Part shown: one piece after another, positions 47,948-55,471 of the stretch
How positions within the stretch are numbered: position 1 is the stretch's first letter
How the letters are laid out: the number at the start of each line of letters is the position of its first letter
Source: JBLNDJ01 sp050261515
GTDB lineage: Bacteria; Acidobacteriota; Terriglobia; Bryobacterales; Bryobacteraceae
Direction of reading: 5' to 3'
Assembly: GCA_050261515.1 (NCBI GenBank)
Contig: JBLNDJ010000003.1
Coordinates: 1-63,659, forward strand
DNA: 63,659 bases
Position numbers and translations under genes: made by a program
The notes under the pieces: generated by a model
What the model was told of the DNA's origin: nothing
Database searches by the model: none
The model's input: the letters and a program-made list of their open reading frames with translations, nothing else

Positions 47948-48614
47948 GCTGCGCCTCCTCGCCGGGAAAGCTGCCGGGAAGGTTCGGGTCCGAGTTCCGG
48001 TCCGCGCCGCCGTCCCAAAACCGGCAGTACAGCATGTAGGCGCCGAGCCCGATCAGGGCTACCGGCCACCAGCGGATGATCTGGTCGAACCGCAATACGT
48101 CCATCGTGTTCAGCAGGAAGATCACGCCGAGCGCGATCAGGACCAGCGGGCCGATGGGCAGGCCGCGGTGCCTGGTGCGCATCGGGAACACGCTCGAGAA
48201 TTCATCGACCGGTTCGCCGAGTTGCCGCTTGCGGGCCGTGTGGTAGGCCTCGAACGGCATGTAGAAATACCAGATCGCGATCAGGAACCCGAACAGCGGC
48301 TCGAGGCCGCTCACCGAGCCCGAGCCGGCGATGCTGATCAACAGGCCGAAGATCACCACGTGAACCACGCCCTTGGCGTACTGGCCGTTGTAGATGGCCC
48401 CCACGCCCGGGATCAGGCCCAATACGAACGCGAGCCCCGGAGAGACGTCCGAATTCACGCGGGCTACCGGCGGCGCGGCGACAATCTGCCGCGGCGCATG
48501 CTCTTCGCAGACGACCGTTCCCTGTACGGATCGCTGGCAGTCCTGGCAAAGCGGTCTGCCGCAGGTCCGGCAGAACGCGACCGCCGCGACATCCGGATGC
48601 TGGTAGCAATTCAT
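47934..48614 (-). CDS. B-box zinc finger membrane protein
   Basis: A 226-residue protein. The N-terminal B-box-type zinc finger (residues 1-40) shows CYQHPDVAAVAFCRTCGRPL then CQDC and CEEH. Several membrane segments follow, at about residues 60-80, 84-110 and 155-205. The first contains the GVGAIYNGQYAKG motif seen in small membrane domains, and the last resembles DUF5668/LiaI-type helices. It probably links the anti-sigma factor to envelope sensing. The ATGA overlap with the anti-sigma gene couples their translation. Confidence 0.8.
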   Translation of the reverse strand: MNCYQHPDVAAVAFCRTCGRPLCQDCQRSVQGTVVCEEHAPRQIVAAPPVARVNSDVSPGLAFVLGLIPGVGAIYNGQYAKGVVHVVIFGLLISIAGSGSVSGLEPLFGFLIAIWYFYMPFEAYHTARKRQLGEPVDEFSSVFPMRTRHRGLPIGPLVLIALGVIFLLNTMDVLRFDQIIRWWPVALIGLGAYMLYCRFWDGGADRNSDPNLPGSFPGEEAQHEQR

Positions 48615-49210
48615 TGTGTTCGTCTCCCACCCGTGCGCGCCGGCTGCCGGTTGGCATCCTCGGCCGCCGCGCGCCCTTTTAATTCCTGTTCCTTCTGTCT
48701 CCATTCCCGCAACTGGGTCTGGATCTCGTACACGAAACGCAGATTCTCGTAATACTTTACGGTGCGCTGCCAGCCGCGGTTCACGCGATCGTCGAACGCC
48801 TGCCAGACCTTGGCCGGCCGCAAGTCGTCGAGCGTGAGCTGGCGCGGGGAAACCCCGGCGAACTTGCCGAGCAGCGAGAACGACAGGATCGTCATCGCAA
48901 ATCCCATCGCGAAGCGCGGCTGAAGGATCGGCTGCAGCCATCCGTGGAAGAGCTTCCGCACCGCGCCCGGCTCGCGCGCCCGCGCATGGCGGGCCGGCGG
49001 AAGCTCGAACAGGATGCGAGTCAGCAGTTCGGGCGGCGGCTCGACTTCCGCCGCGCGCTCGATGAACCCCACGGCAGCCGAAACGTCGCGCGCCAGCTCC
49101 GCGCAGGCCGGGCATTCGGCCATGTGGCGCTCCACATCCGCCCTTGCGGCGGGCGCGAGCGTGCCGTCGTAGTAATCGCAGAGAATGATTTCAAGCTGGG
49201 CGCAGTTCAT
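48611..49210 (-). CDS. Zinc-binding anti-sigma factor
   Basis: A 199-residue ZAS-type anti-sigma factor. The zinc motif H-x3-C-x2-C is at residues 29-36 (ERHMAECPACAEL). A single membrane helix lies at about 99-120 (FAMGFAMTILSFSLLGKF), and the periplasmic C-terminal part follows. Such proteins hold an ECF sigma factor inactive in the cytoplasm until an envelope signal triggers release. It starts inside the end of the sigma factor gene (ATGA), the normal arrangement for a cognate pair. Confidence 0.92.
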   Translation of the reverse strand: MNCAQLEIILCDYYDGTLAPAARADVERHMAECPACAELARDVSAAVGFIERAAEVEPPPELLTRILFELPPARHARAREPGAVRKLFHGWLQPILQPRFAMGFAMTILSFSLLGKFAGVSPRQLTLDDLRPAKVWQAFDDRVNRGWQRTVKYYENLRFVYEIQTQLREWRQKEQELKGRAAAEDANRQPARTGGRRTQ

Positions 49211-49863
49211 GCCAGCACCCTCTGCTTTCGCAGGATGCGGGCCAGTTCGGCCCGTCCGCGGTTCAGCCTCGATTTCACCGTGCCCTCGGGCACGTGCAGC
49301 ACCTGCGCGATCTCGCGGTATTCGAGTTCCTCGATGTCGCGCAGAATCACGGTCTCGCGCAGTTCGGGCGAGAGCCTTCCAAGCGCGCCTTGCAGCAGTT
49401 CGCTCGCCTCGCGGCCCGCCAGCATGCCGTCGGTGCGGGCGCTGGCGGCGTGGCCTTCAAGCACCGGCAACTGATCTTCGATCGAATCGGTCGCGCGTTC
49501 CAGGCGCGTGCGGCGGTAGTGATCGATCAGCAGATTCCGCGTCACGCGGGTCAGCCAAACGACGAAAGAGCCTTCGCCCGCGCGGAAGGTTTTCAACGTG
49601 CGGAACACGCGCAGAAAGACTTCCTGCGTGAGGTCCTGGGCTTCTGAGTCCTTGCCGGTGAAGCGATAACAGATTGCGTAGACCCGTCGCGTGTGGGTTT
49701 TGACCATGTCTTCCCACGCGGCGTCGTCACCGCTCAGGCAGCGCTCGACGAGTGTGGAATCCGGATCCAAGGTGCGTCCTGTCAGTCCAGGCCAGGCAGA
49801 CACCGCCCTCGCTCCCGCTCTAGCGGGCAGTAGAGTCGCGGCGATGGTTGCACTGGCGGCCAT
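49207..49863 (-). CDS. ECF RNA polymerase sigma factor (RpoE type)
   Basis: A sigma-70 family factor of the extracytoplasmic-function class. Region 2 is DLTQEVFLRVFRTLKTF with the preceding AWEDMVKTHTRRVYAICYRF. Region 4 includes LSPELRETVILRDIEELEYR and VPEGTVKSRLNRGRAEL. The frame is open to 49935; I chose ATG 49863 (218 residues), leaving a non-conserved N-terminal tail of about 35 residues. An even later start is possible. It heads a five-gene operon. I see no convincing promoter upstream, nor an obvious self-recognised GGAAC-type site. Confidence 0.92.
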   Translation of the reverse strand: MAASATIAATLLPARAGARAVSAWPGLTGRTLDPDSTLVERCLSGDDAAWEDMVKTHTRRVYAICYRFTGKDSEAQDLTQEVFLRVFRTLKTFRAGEGSFVVWLTRVTRNLLIDHYRRTRLERATDSIEDQLPVLEGHAASARTDGMLAGREASELLQGALGRLSPELRETVILRDIEELEYREIAQVLHVPEGTVKSRLNRGRAELARILRKQRVLA

Positions 49864-50031
49864 ATGCTTGCCTCGCACTCCGAGCCTTTCAGGGGAGTCC
49901 CGAAGGGCGTTCGCCGTCCCCCGGCCCGTCCCCATCCGGACTTCCAGTTAGAGTTACGAGGCCTTATCATAATAAGTTCGCTCGATTCCGGCCTCCCGGC
50001 ATGCGACGTTCCATTCTAGCCCGATTGGCAC

Positions 50032-51099
50032 ATGGCGAAAACAAGAATGCCTGAGCGCCGCCCAACCCGCTGGCGCTGGCTGGTGCTCCTGGTCCTGGCG
50101 GCAGCCGCGGTCGTCTGGACCGTGCGCGACCGCTGGCTCCACGAGTTCCGCTGGCGCGAGTTCGCCGCCAGTTTCGCCAATCTCGAATGGAAGTGGGTGG
50201 CGGCCGCGGCCCTGCTCGCTCTGGCGACCTATTACGGCCGAGCCCTGCGCTGGGCCGTCATGCTAGAACCCCTCCGCCCCCGCGCCGATGTCTGGGGCAT
50301 TTTCAAGGCCACCGCCATCGGGTTTGCCGCGGTCGTGCTGTTGGGCCGGCCTGGCGAGTTCATCCGGCCGTACCTGATCTCGGTGCGCGAACGTGTGCCT
50401 TTCTCCTCACAACTGGCGGCCTGGTTCCTGGAGCGTGTCTGCGACCTGCTCGCCATCCTGCTGGTCTTCGGCTTTGCGGCAGGCCGCATCGACAACTCGC
50501 GCGCGCGGCTGGGGCCCGCCTTCGGGTGGGTAATCGAGACGGGGGGCTGGGTGGCTGCCGTCCTGGGCGTGATCTGCCTGGGGATCCTGATCCTGGTGGG
50601 GCGGTTTTCGGACCTGGTGCGGTCCCGCCTCATGGCCGCGCTGCGCGTTCTGCCCGAGCGGCACCATGGCCGCATCGATCAGACGATTTCGGCGTTCATG
50701 GAAGGGACGGCCGCGACCGCCTCGCACGGTTCCGTCCTGCGGCTGTCTCTGTACACGGCCGTCGAGTGGCTGCTGATCGCCGGCTGCTTCGCTTGCGTGT
50801 TCCAGGCCTATGAGCAGACCGCCGGCATGCAGGCGCAGGATGTATTTATCTTCATGGGATTTGTGGCCTTCGGGAGCGTGCTTCAAATTCCCGGCGTCGG
50901 CGGAGGCGTCCAGCTCGTCTCAATCTTCGTGCTGACGCAGATGTACGGGGTTCCCATCGAGGTGGCGACCAGCCTCGCCATCCTGCTCTGGATTGTTACA
51001 TTTGTAGTAATTGTACCGCCGGGGCTCGCGCTTGCCTTTCACGAAGGGCTGAACTGGCGTAAATTGAGAGACTTGGAGAAGCAGCTCGGACAGACATGA
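50032..51099 (+). CDS. LPG-synthase-type flippase/transmembrane protein (UPF0104)
   Basis: A 355-residue membrane protein with about eight helices. It shows the family motif GRPGEFIRPYLI and a conserved ERVCDLLAILLVFG segment. The C-terminal glycine-rich stretch is QIPGVGGGVQLVSIFVLT. These match the lysylphosphatidylglycerol synthase transmembrane domain family (MprF N-part, AglD-like), which moves lipids across the membrane. The substrate is not known. No membrane-lipid synthesis gene adjoins it. It overlaps nrdR by ATGA. Confidence 0.82.
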   Translation: MAKTRMPERRPTRWRWLVLLVLAAAAVVWTVRDRWLHEFRWREFAASFANLEWKWVAAAALLALATYYGRALRWAVMLEPLRPRADVWGIFKATAIGFAAVVLLGRPGEFIRPYLISVRERVPFSSQLAAWFLERVCDLLAILLVFGFAAGRIDNSRARLGPAFGWVIETGGWVAAVLGVICLGILILVGRFSDLVRSRLMAALRVLPERHHGRIDQTISAFMEGTAATASHGSVLRLSLYTAVEWLLIAGCFACVFQAYEQTAGMQAQDVFIFMGFVAFGSVLQIPGVGGGVQLVSIFVLTQMYGVPIEVATSLAILLWIVTFVVIVPPGLALAFHEGLNWRKLRDLEKQLGQT

Positions 51100-51557
51100 C
51101 CTGCCCTTTCTGTGGTCACCTTCACGATAAGGTTGTTGATTCCCGCGAGGCGAAGGAGGGCGACGTCGTCCGCAGGCGCCGCGAATGCCTGGCCTGCGAA
51201 CGCCGGTTTACCACTTACGAGAGAATTGATGAAATTCCCTACATGGTCGTCAAAAAAGATGGTCGAAGAGAGAAGTTTGACCGTCAAAAGGTATTGAACG
51301 GCTTGCTGAAGGCCTGCGAGAAGCGTCCGGTGCCGATGGGGCGCCTGGCGGAGATCGTGGACGAGGTGGAAGCGAAGCTGATGGACAGCCCGGAGCGGGA
51401 AATTTCTACAACGGTAGTAGGGGAATTGCTCATGCAACGGCTCCGGAGCCTCGACAAGATCGCTTACGTTCGCTTTGCATCTGTTTACAGAGACTTTCAG
51501 GACGAAGAAGCGTTCTTTAATGAACTCAAGCAGATCATGCGGCACAAGCGCGGCTAG
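51096..51557 (+). CDS. nrdR: Transcriptional repressor NrdR
   Basis: A 153-residue regulator of ribonucleotide reductase genes. The N-terminal zinc ribbon has C3, C6, C31 and C34 (TCPFC; ECLAC). The ATP-cone domain from about 47 (YMVVKKDGRREKFDRQKVLN) binds ATP or dATP. It represses nrd genes at high dATP by binding paired NrdR boxes. No nrd gene and no NrdR box (ACACTATATATAGTGT type) is evident around it. Its ATG overlaps the preceding gene. Confidence 0.95.
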   Translation: MTCPFCGHLHDKVVDSREAKEGDVVRRRRECLACERRFTTYERIDEIPYMVVKKDGRREKFDRQKVLNGLLKACEKRPVPMGRLAEIVDEVEAKLMDSPEREISTTVVGELLMQRLRSLDKIAYVRFASVYRDFQDEEAFFNELKQIMRHKRG

Positions 51558-51576
51558 CCGGGTCATTGATTTCAGG

Positions 51577-51607
51577 CGTTTTGAGACACTTTTGTGTAAC
51601 CAAAACG
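51577..51607 (+). promoter_or_regulatory. Two-part hairpin between nrdR and rpoD
   Basis: CGTTTTG (51577-51583) pairs with CAAAACG (51601-51607), and inside it ACAC (51586-51589) pairs with GTGT (51594-51597) over a TTTT loop. It could be an nrdR 3' structure or a regulatory site. No T tract follows, so it is not a classical terminator. Confidence 0.45.
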
Positions 51608-51634
51608 GTTCTGAAACATCTTGAAGATTGGGGC

Positions 51635-51663
51635 TTAACTTCTTAGTTGTTCGATGATAAGAT
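51635..51663 (+). promoter_or_regulatory. Candidate extended -10 promoter for rpoD
   Basis: TTAACT at 51635-51640, a 17-base spacer and TAAGAT at 51658-51663 with a preceding TGA (extended -10). Both hexamers match only 4 of 6 bases, so the call rests mainly on spacing and the TGn element. The leader would be about 110 bases and would include the short reading frame at 51739. Confidence 0.4.
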
Positions 51664-51738
51664 CGAATACGGCACCGAGCTCCTGAGGTGCGGCAAACCG
51701 TCATAATCGACCGCAACAATCTACCCCTGAGGCAAGGT

Positions 51739-51771
51739 ATGAAGTTCGGCTTTGGCTCTACGGGGAGGTGA
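51739..51771 (+). CDS. Possible 10-codon leader peptide ahead of rpoD
   Basis: ATG at 51739 opens a ten-residue frame (MKFGFGSTGR) ending in TGA at 51769-51771. TGAGG lies about 6 bases before the ATG. The last codons overlap the GGGGAGG (51762-51768) that serves rpoD. Ribosomes ending here would sit on the rpoD ribosome-binding site, so translational coupling is plausible. Conservation cannot be tested from one sequence. Confidence 0.35.
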   Translation: MKFGFGSTGR

Positions 51772-51779
51772 ATCAGATC

Positions 51780-53303
51780 GTGGATCATTTCGAAGATCAA
51801 TTTCTGGGTGAAAATCAAGAACCGATCAGCATTCCTTTCGACGAGGAAGCTGCGAAGTTCTTCGATGCAGAGGCCGAGGACTTTCACGCGGTCCAGCAGG
51901 CCGAAGAGTCGATCTATACCGACGACCCGGTCCGGGTGTATCTGCGTGAGATGGGCGCCGTCCCTCTGCTGACCCGGGAAGGCGAAGTGGACCTGGCCCG
52001 CCGCATGGAGCGCGGAAAGCTGCGGATGCAGAAGGCGATTAGCCGGTCCGCACTGGTGCAGCTTGCGATCGTGAATTTGGCCGAGCAGCTCAAAAAGGGT
52101 GCCGAGGAGCTGGACAACCTGGTCGATCTCGGCGATGTCGAAGACGGCAGCGCCGCCGACGAAAAGAAGCGCAGCGAGCTCCGGCAGCAGTTCGTGGACA
52201 TCCTGGCGCTGAACAAAAAGCAGCAGTTGCTACAGGAAAAACTGGACGCCGTCCCGCTCTCGAATAAGAAGGGCCGCCGCAAGGCGCTCGGCAAGCTGAT
52301 GCGCTCGAAGGTGGAGGCCTCGCAAGCTGTCCGCCGCATCCCCTTCCTCGCGATCAAGTGGAAAGAGTTCACCAAGGAAATCGAGCGGGCGGTCGATGAG
52401 CTCGGGCAGCTCGAAACGGAACTGAAGCGGCTCGGTGAGCGCAGCGGCCAGGCAGCGCAGGCCCGGGCCAAGGAACTCAAGCGGGAGATCCGGAAGCGCG
52501 AAAGCGTGGCCGGCGCCCCGATCGCCGATCTGAGGCACACGCTCAACGTGATCCGCCACGGCGAGGTCGAGGCCGAGCGGGCCAAGAAGGACCTGGTCGA
52601 AGCCAACCTCCGGCTGGTGGTTTCGGTTGCGAAGAAGTACGTCAACCGCGGGCTGCACCTGCTCGACCTGATCCAGGAAGGCAACATCGGCCTGATGCGC
52701 GCCGCCGACAAGTTCGAATACCGGCGCGGCTACAAGTTCTCGACGTACGCCACCTGGTGGATCCGGCAGGCCATCACGCGCGCGATTGCCGACCAGTCGC
52801 GCACCATCCGCATCCCCGTTCACATGAACGAGAGCATGAACAAGTTCCTGCGGGCCAACCGTGAGCTCGAAAAGGAACTGGGGCGCGCGCCGACCAACGA
52901 CGAAATCAGCCGCCGGATGGACATTTCGGTCGAAAAAGTTCAGAAGTTGAAGACCATCTCGCGCGACCCGGTGTCGCTCGAGACCCCGGTTGGACGCGAC
53001 GGCGAATCCGCGCTGGGCGACCTGATCGAGGACCGCTGGGTCGGTTCCCCCGTCGATTCGGTAATCGAGTCGAACGTGCGGGACGAGACCGCGAACATTC
53101 TCAAAACCCTTTCTCCCAAGGAGGAGAAGGTGATCCGGCTGCGGTTCGGGATCGGGTGCGAGCGGGAGCACACGCTCGAGGAGATCGGCCAGGAATTCGA
53201 CGTGACGCGGGAGCGGATCCGCCAGATCGAAGCCAAGGCGCTGCGCCAGCTTCGGTCCCCGGAGCGCGCGCGTCACCTGCGGGCGCTGCTCGCCGCGCGA
53301 TAA
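51780..53303 (+). CDS. rpoD: Primary RNA polymerase sigma factor RpoD
   Basis: The housekeeping sigma-70. Region 1.2 is DDPVRVYLREMGAVPLLTRE. Region 2 has the core-binding and -10 recognition segment RLVVSVAKKYVNRGLHLLDL followed by YATWWIRQAITRAI. Region 3 is IRIPVHMNE. Region 4 has the helix-turn-helix HTLEEIGQEFDVTRERIRQI. The long acidic N-terminal region 1.1 of E. coli RpoD is short here. A GTG at 51768 is also in frame, but the Shine-Dalgarno GGGGAGG ends at 51768. That makes GTG 51780 (spacing 11, 507 residues) the better start. Followed by a strong terminator. Confidence 0.96.
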   Translation: MDHFEDQFLGENQEPISIPFDEEAAKFFDAEAEDFHAVQQAEESIYTDDPVRVYLREMGAVPLLTREGEVDLARRMERGKLRMQKAISRSALVQLAIVNLAEQLKKGAEELDNLVDLGDVEDGSAADEKKRSELRQQFVDILALNKKQQLLQEKLDAVPLSNKKGRRKALGKLMRSKVEASQAVRRIPFLAIKWKEFTKEIERAVDELGQLETELKRLGERSGQAAQARAKELKREIRKRESVAGAPIADLRHTLNVIRHGEVEAERAKKDLVEANLRLVVSVAKKYVNRGLHLLDLIQEGNIGLMRAADKFEYRRGYKFSTYATWWIRQAITRAIADQSRTIRIPVHMNESMNKFLRANRELEKELGRAPTNDEISRRMDISVEKVQKLKTISRDPVSLETPVGRDGESALGDLIEDRWVGSPVDSVIESNVRDETANILKTLSPKEEKVIRLRFGIGCEREHTLEEIGQEFDVTRERIRQIEAKALRQLRSPERARHLRALLAAR

Positions 53304-53326
53304 AAGCTGCGTAAGTCTGCCACAAG

Positions 53327-53363
53327 GGCCGGAGGGAAAACCCTTCCGGCCTTTTTCTGTTTT
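53327..53363 (+). terminator. Rho-independent terminator of rpoD
   Basis: GGCCGGAGGG (53327-53336), an AAAA loop and CCCTTCCGGCC (53341-53351) form a 10-bp stem with one bulged T. TTTTTCTGTTTT follows. It is the best intrinsic terminator in the window and separates rpoD from the convergent HEAT-repeat gene. Confidence 0.9.
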
Positions 53364-53366
53364 GGG

Positions 53367-54362
53367 CTACTTGCTCTTCTGCGCTCTCTTAATCACAGAT
53401 TCCCGGTCGCCCCGGCTCCAGGCGTCCTCGATGTCCTTCTCGGGCAGGCCCGCGACGCGGCCGACCAGCAGAAACGCCGGAAGCGCGTGGGGAAGCGTCC
53501 GCCAGCGCGCCATCTCGATCAGGGAGCCGAGGGCTCGCTTCCTCAATTCGTCGATCACGCCCGGGTCGCGCTTCTCGGTGAGATTCACGAGCGCCGTGGC
53601 TGCGCGGTAGCGGTCGCTCCAGACGAGCGAGTTCAGCATTTCGATGAACCAGGTCGGCTGGATGCGGATTCCGGATTCGGGGTGATGGTCCGCATAGAAC
53701 GCGATGGCGGTCAGGGAACGCGTGGCGTTGGCGCGCACGCTTTCGTCCTCGTCCTGCAGAGCGTATTGCAGATCGTTGACCGCAAGCTCTTTCTTGGGCA
53801 GGTAGCCGAGCAGGTAAGCCGCAATGGCCCGCTGCTCGGGGTCGAACGATTCGCGCACGACCTGGTGGAGCGCCTCCGAATTGTGGATGGCGAGCGAGAC
53901 GAAGCTCTCCTGGTAGGCGCGCGAGGCCGGGTCAGCCGAGAGCGCGTGGCCCTGGGAGAGGTCCTCGGCCGTTTCGCCCGCGCGGGCCGCCTTCTCGAAC
54001 GTGTGCAGGAAGTCGTGGTAAGCCTCTACGACGTCTTTGGGCAGGGTGATATTCCGGGCCGGCGCGTCGCGGAGATCGAAGTGCGGGGCGTCGCGCTCCT
54101 CGACGCCGATGTAGAGGATGACGCGGTCGCCCACGCAGCAGACGGCTTCGAGACGCGCAAGCACGATTCCGGGGATTTCGGCGATGCGATCCTCGACGTT
54201 TCCTTTGGAGGCGGGCAGAGGGTCGCCCTCGCGGATGCCGGCGGCTTTGCGGACCCGGTCCACCGGGACCTTGCGGAGGCCATAGAAATCGATCACGCCG
54301 ATGCGGGGGATCTGGGCGGGAAGGAGCGCGGCGGCGGCGAAAAGAAGAAGTAAGGCGCGCAC
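53367..54362 (-). CDS. Exported HEAT-repeat protein
   Basis: About 331 residues from a GTG at 54362, chosen because the protein then begins with a signal peptide (VRALLLLFAAAALLPAQ). Open frame continues upstream to 54548, overlapping the neighbouring gene. The first 130 residues resemble a POTRA- or SHS2-like fold (RIGVIDFYGLRKVPVDRVRK). A HEAT/armadillo-like array follows at about 155-330, with repeats such as FDPEQRAIAAYLLGYLPKKE and DESVRANATRSLTAIAFY. These repeats bind other proteins. The function is not known. Confidence 0.7.
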   Translation of the reverse strand: MRALLLLFAAAALLPAQIPRIGVIDFYGLRKVPVDRVRKAAGIREGDPLPASKGNVEDRIAEIPGIVLARLEAVCCVGDRVILYIGVEERDAPHFDLRDAPARNITLPKDVVEAYHDFLHTFEKAARAGETAEDLSQGHALSADPASRAYQESFVSLAIHNSEALHQVVRESFDPEQRAIAAYLLGYLPKKELAVNDLQYALQDEDESVRANATRSLTAIAFYADHHPESGIRIQPTWFIEMLNSLVWSDRYRAATALVNLTEKRDPGVIDELRKRALGSLIEMARWRTLPHALPAFLLVGRVAGLPEKDIEDAWSRGDRESVIKRAQKSK

Positions 54363-54403
54363 TATCCTTAGATGCGCGCGCCTCTCGCTTCGGGTAAGGT
54401 CTC

Positions 54404-54934
54404 TCAGACGCCGGCCTGCTTTTCGGCCAGGTCGCCGATCACAGGGAGCTTGAAGCGCTGGCCCTGGTAGGCCTTGACCATCAGGAAAATCCAGCTTGCG
54501 AGGAACCCCAGCCAGATCACCAGGTTCACGATGCTCCACAGCCACCACATGCTGAACGGGAGGGCTGCCATCAGGATGCCGCCGATGATGCTAAGCACGA
54601 TCCAGAGGGCGATCCAGGCCAGGTTGAAGAACAGCGACTGGAACGCATGGAAGCGGATGAACTTATTGCGGTTGTAAGGCTCGAGAACCAGAAACAGCAC
54701 GCCGGTGATGAAACCGAGAACGTAGCAGAGCAGGCCGGCCAGGTTGTCGGTCATGCCGCCTGCGGCGGCGGCGGGCTGCGGGGCGGATGCGGCTGCGGCC
54801 GGTGGGTAAGGCTGAGCGGGGGGTGGCGGCGCCGGTGCTGCCGCCTGGGCGGCCGGAGCCGCTGCTGCCGGGGTCCCGCATTTGGCGCAAAACTGGCCGT
54901 CAACTGGCGAGCCACAGTTCTTGCAGAAAGCCAT
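54404..54934 (-). CDS. Zinc-ribbon DUF4870-type membrane protein
   Basis: A 176-residue protein. The N-terminal zinc ribbon (FCKNCGSP...FCAKCGTP) is followed by an Ala/Pro linker at about 23-60. Four membrane helices of the DUF4870 type follow, with the motif NKFIRFHAFQSLFFNLAWIA. Such proteins are common in soil bacteria and have no assigned function. GGAGG lies 5 bases before the ATG. It is upstream of the HEAT-repeat gene and may share its transcript. Confidence 0.8.
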   Translation of the reverse strand: MAFCKNCGSPVDGQFCAKCGTPAAAAPAAQAAAPAPPPPAQPYPPAAAASAPQPAAAAGGMTDNLAGLLCYVLGFITGVLFLVLEPYNRNKFIRFHAFQSLFFNLAWIALWIVLSIIGGILMAALPFSMWWLWSIVNLVIWLGFLASWIFLMVKAYQGQRFKLPVIGDLAEKQAGV

Positions 54935-55042
54935 GAAACCTCCAGGGTGTACACTCTACTTGATGCGGGGCAGGCGCCGCAAGTGGCCCACACTCGTTAC
55001 GGGCCTCCGAGCGGCGTCCATCTGCGTTCGCCGGCCTGCCAA

Positions 55043-55426
55043 TCACCTCTCCGACCGCGGCTGGCTTCGTTTAAGCTGTGGGCGGCGCAGGTTCCTGGCG
55101 GCTCGCTGGCGGGCGGCTTCGGTGATCTCGATCCGGTTGACTACCTGTTTGGCGCCGGCGTTCTTTGCCATTCGCGTGGCCACGCCTTTGCGCTGGATGA
55201 CACCGGTGCGGCCTTCGATCGTGGCGATGCCGTTCTGTACGTGAACCTGGAATTTGTCCTCCGCGACTTTGGAACGCGCGAAACGGGCCCGGATGTCGGC
55301 TTCAATTTGGCGGTCCTGATTGCCGGCGGCGGGCGCCGAGCGGCGCGCGGCGCGGGGGGCGGTATCGGCCGCGAGCGCGACGGCGGCGGCGATCGAAATG
55401 ACGGCGGCTAAGCGCAAGGTTCGCAT
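55043..55426 (-). CDS. Exported BON-domain protein
   Basis: A 127-residue protein with a signal peptide (LRLAAVISIAAAVALAAD) and one BON domain at about 37-105 (EADIRARFARSKVAEDKFQV then GIATIEGRTGVIQRKGVA). BON domains bind phospholipids or peptidoglycan and occur in stress proteins such as OsmY. The C-terminal tail is very basic. AGGAGG is about 5 bases before the ATG. It is divergent from the oxidoreductase gene with a 45-base gap holding opposed -10 boxes. Confidence 0.82.
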   Translation of the reverse strand: MRTLRLAAVISIAAAVALAADTAPRAARRSAPAAGNQDRQIEADIRARFARSKVAEDKFQVHVQNGIATIEGRTGVIQRKGVATRMAKNAGAKQVVNRIEITEAARQRAARNLRRPQLKRSQPRSER

Positions 55427-55456
55427 GAAGGCCTCCTAGAGATAGTGCGCGGCGGG

Positions 55457-55464
55457 AGTATAAT
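55457..55464. promoter_or_regulatory. Opposed -10 boxes for the BON and oxidoreductase genes
   Basis: The plus strand reads TATAAT at 55459-55464, 7 bases before the oxidoreductase ATG at 55472, so a transcript from it would be almost leaderless. The minus strand reads TATACT across 55457-55462, about 31 bases before the BON gene start. No good -35 is visible on either strand. Confidence 0.4.
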
Positions 55465-55471
55465 TCGCATT

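Noticed and set aside
51586..51597. ACACTTTTGTGT as an NrdR box
   Set aside because: It is shorter than the 16-base NrdR palindrome, lacks the central AT pattern and no second box lies at the usual helical spacing.
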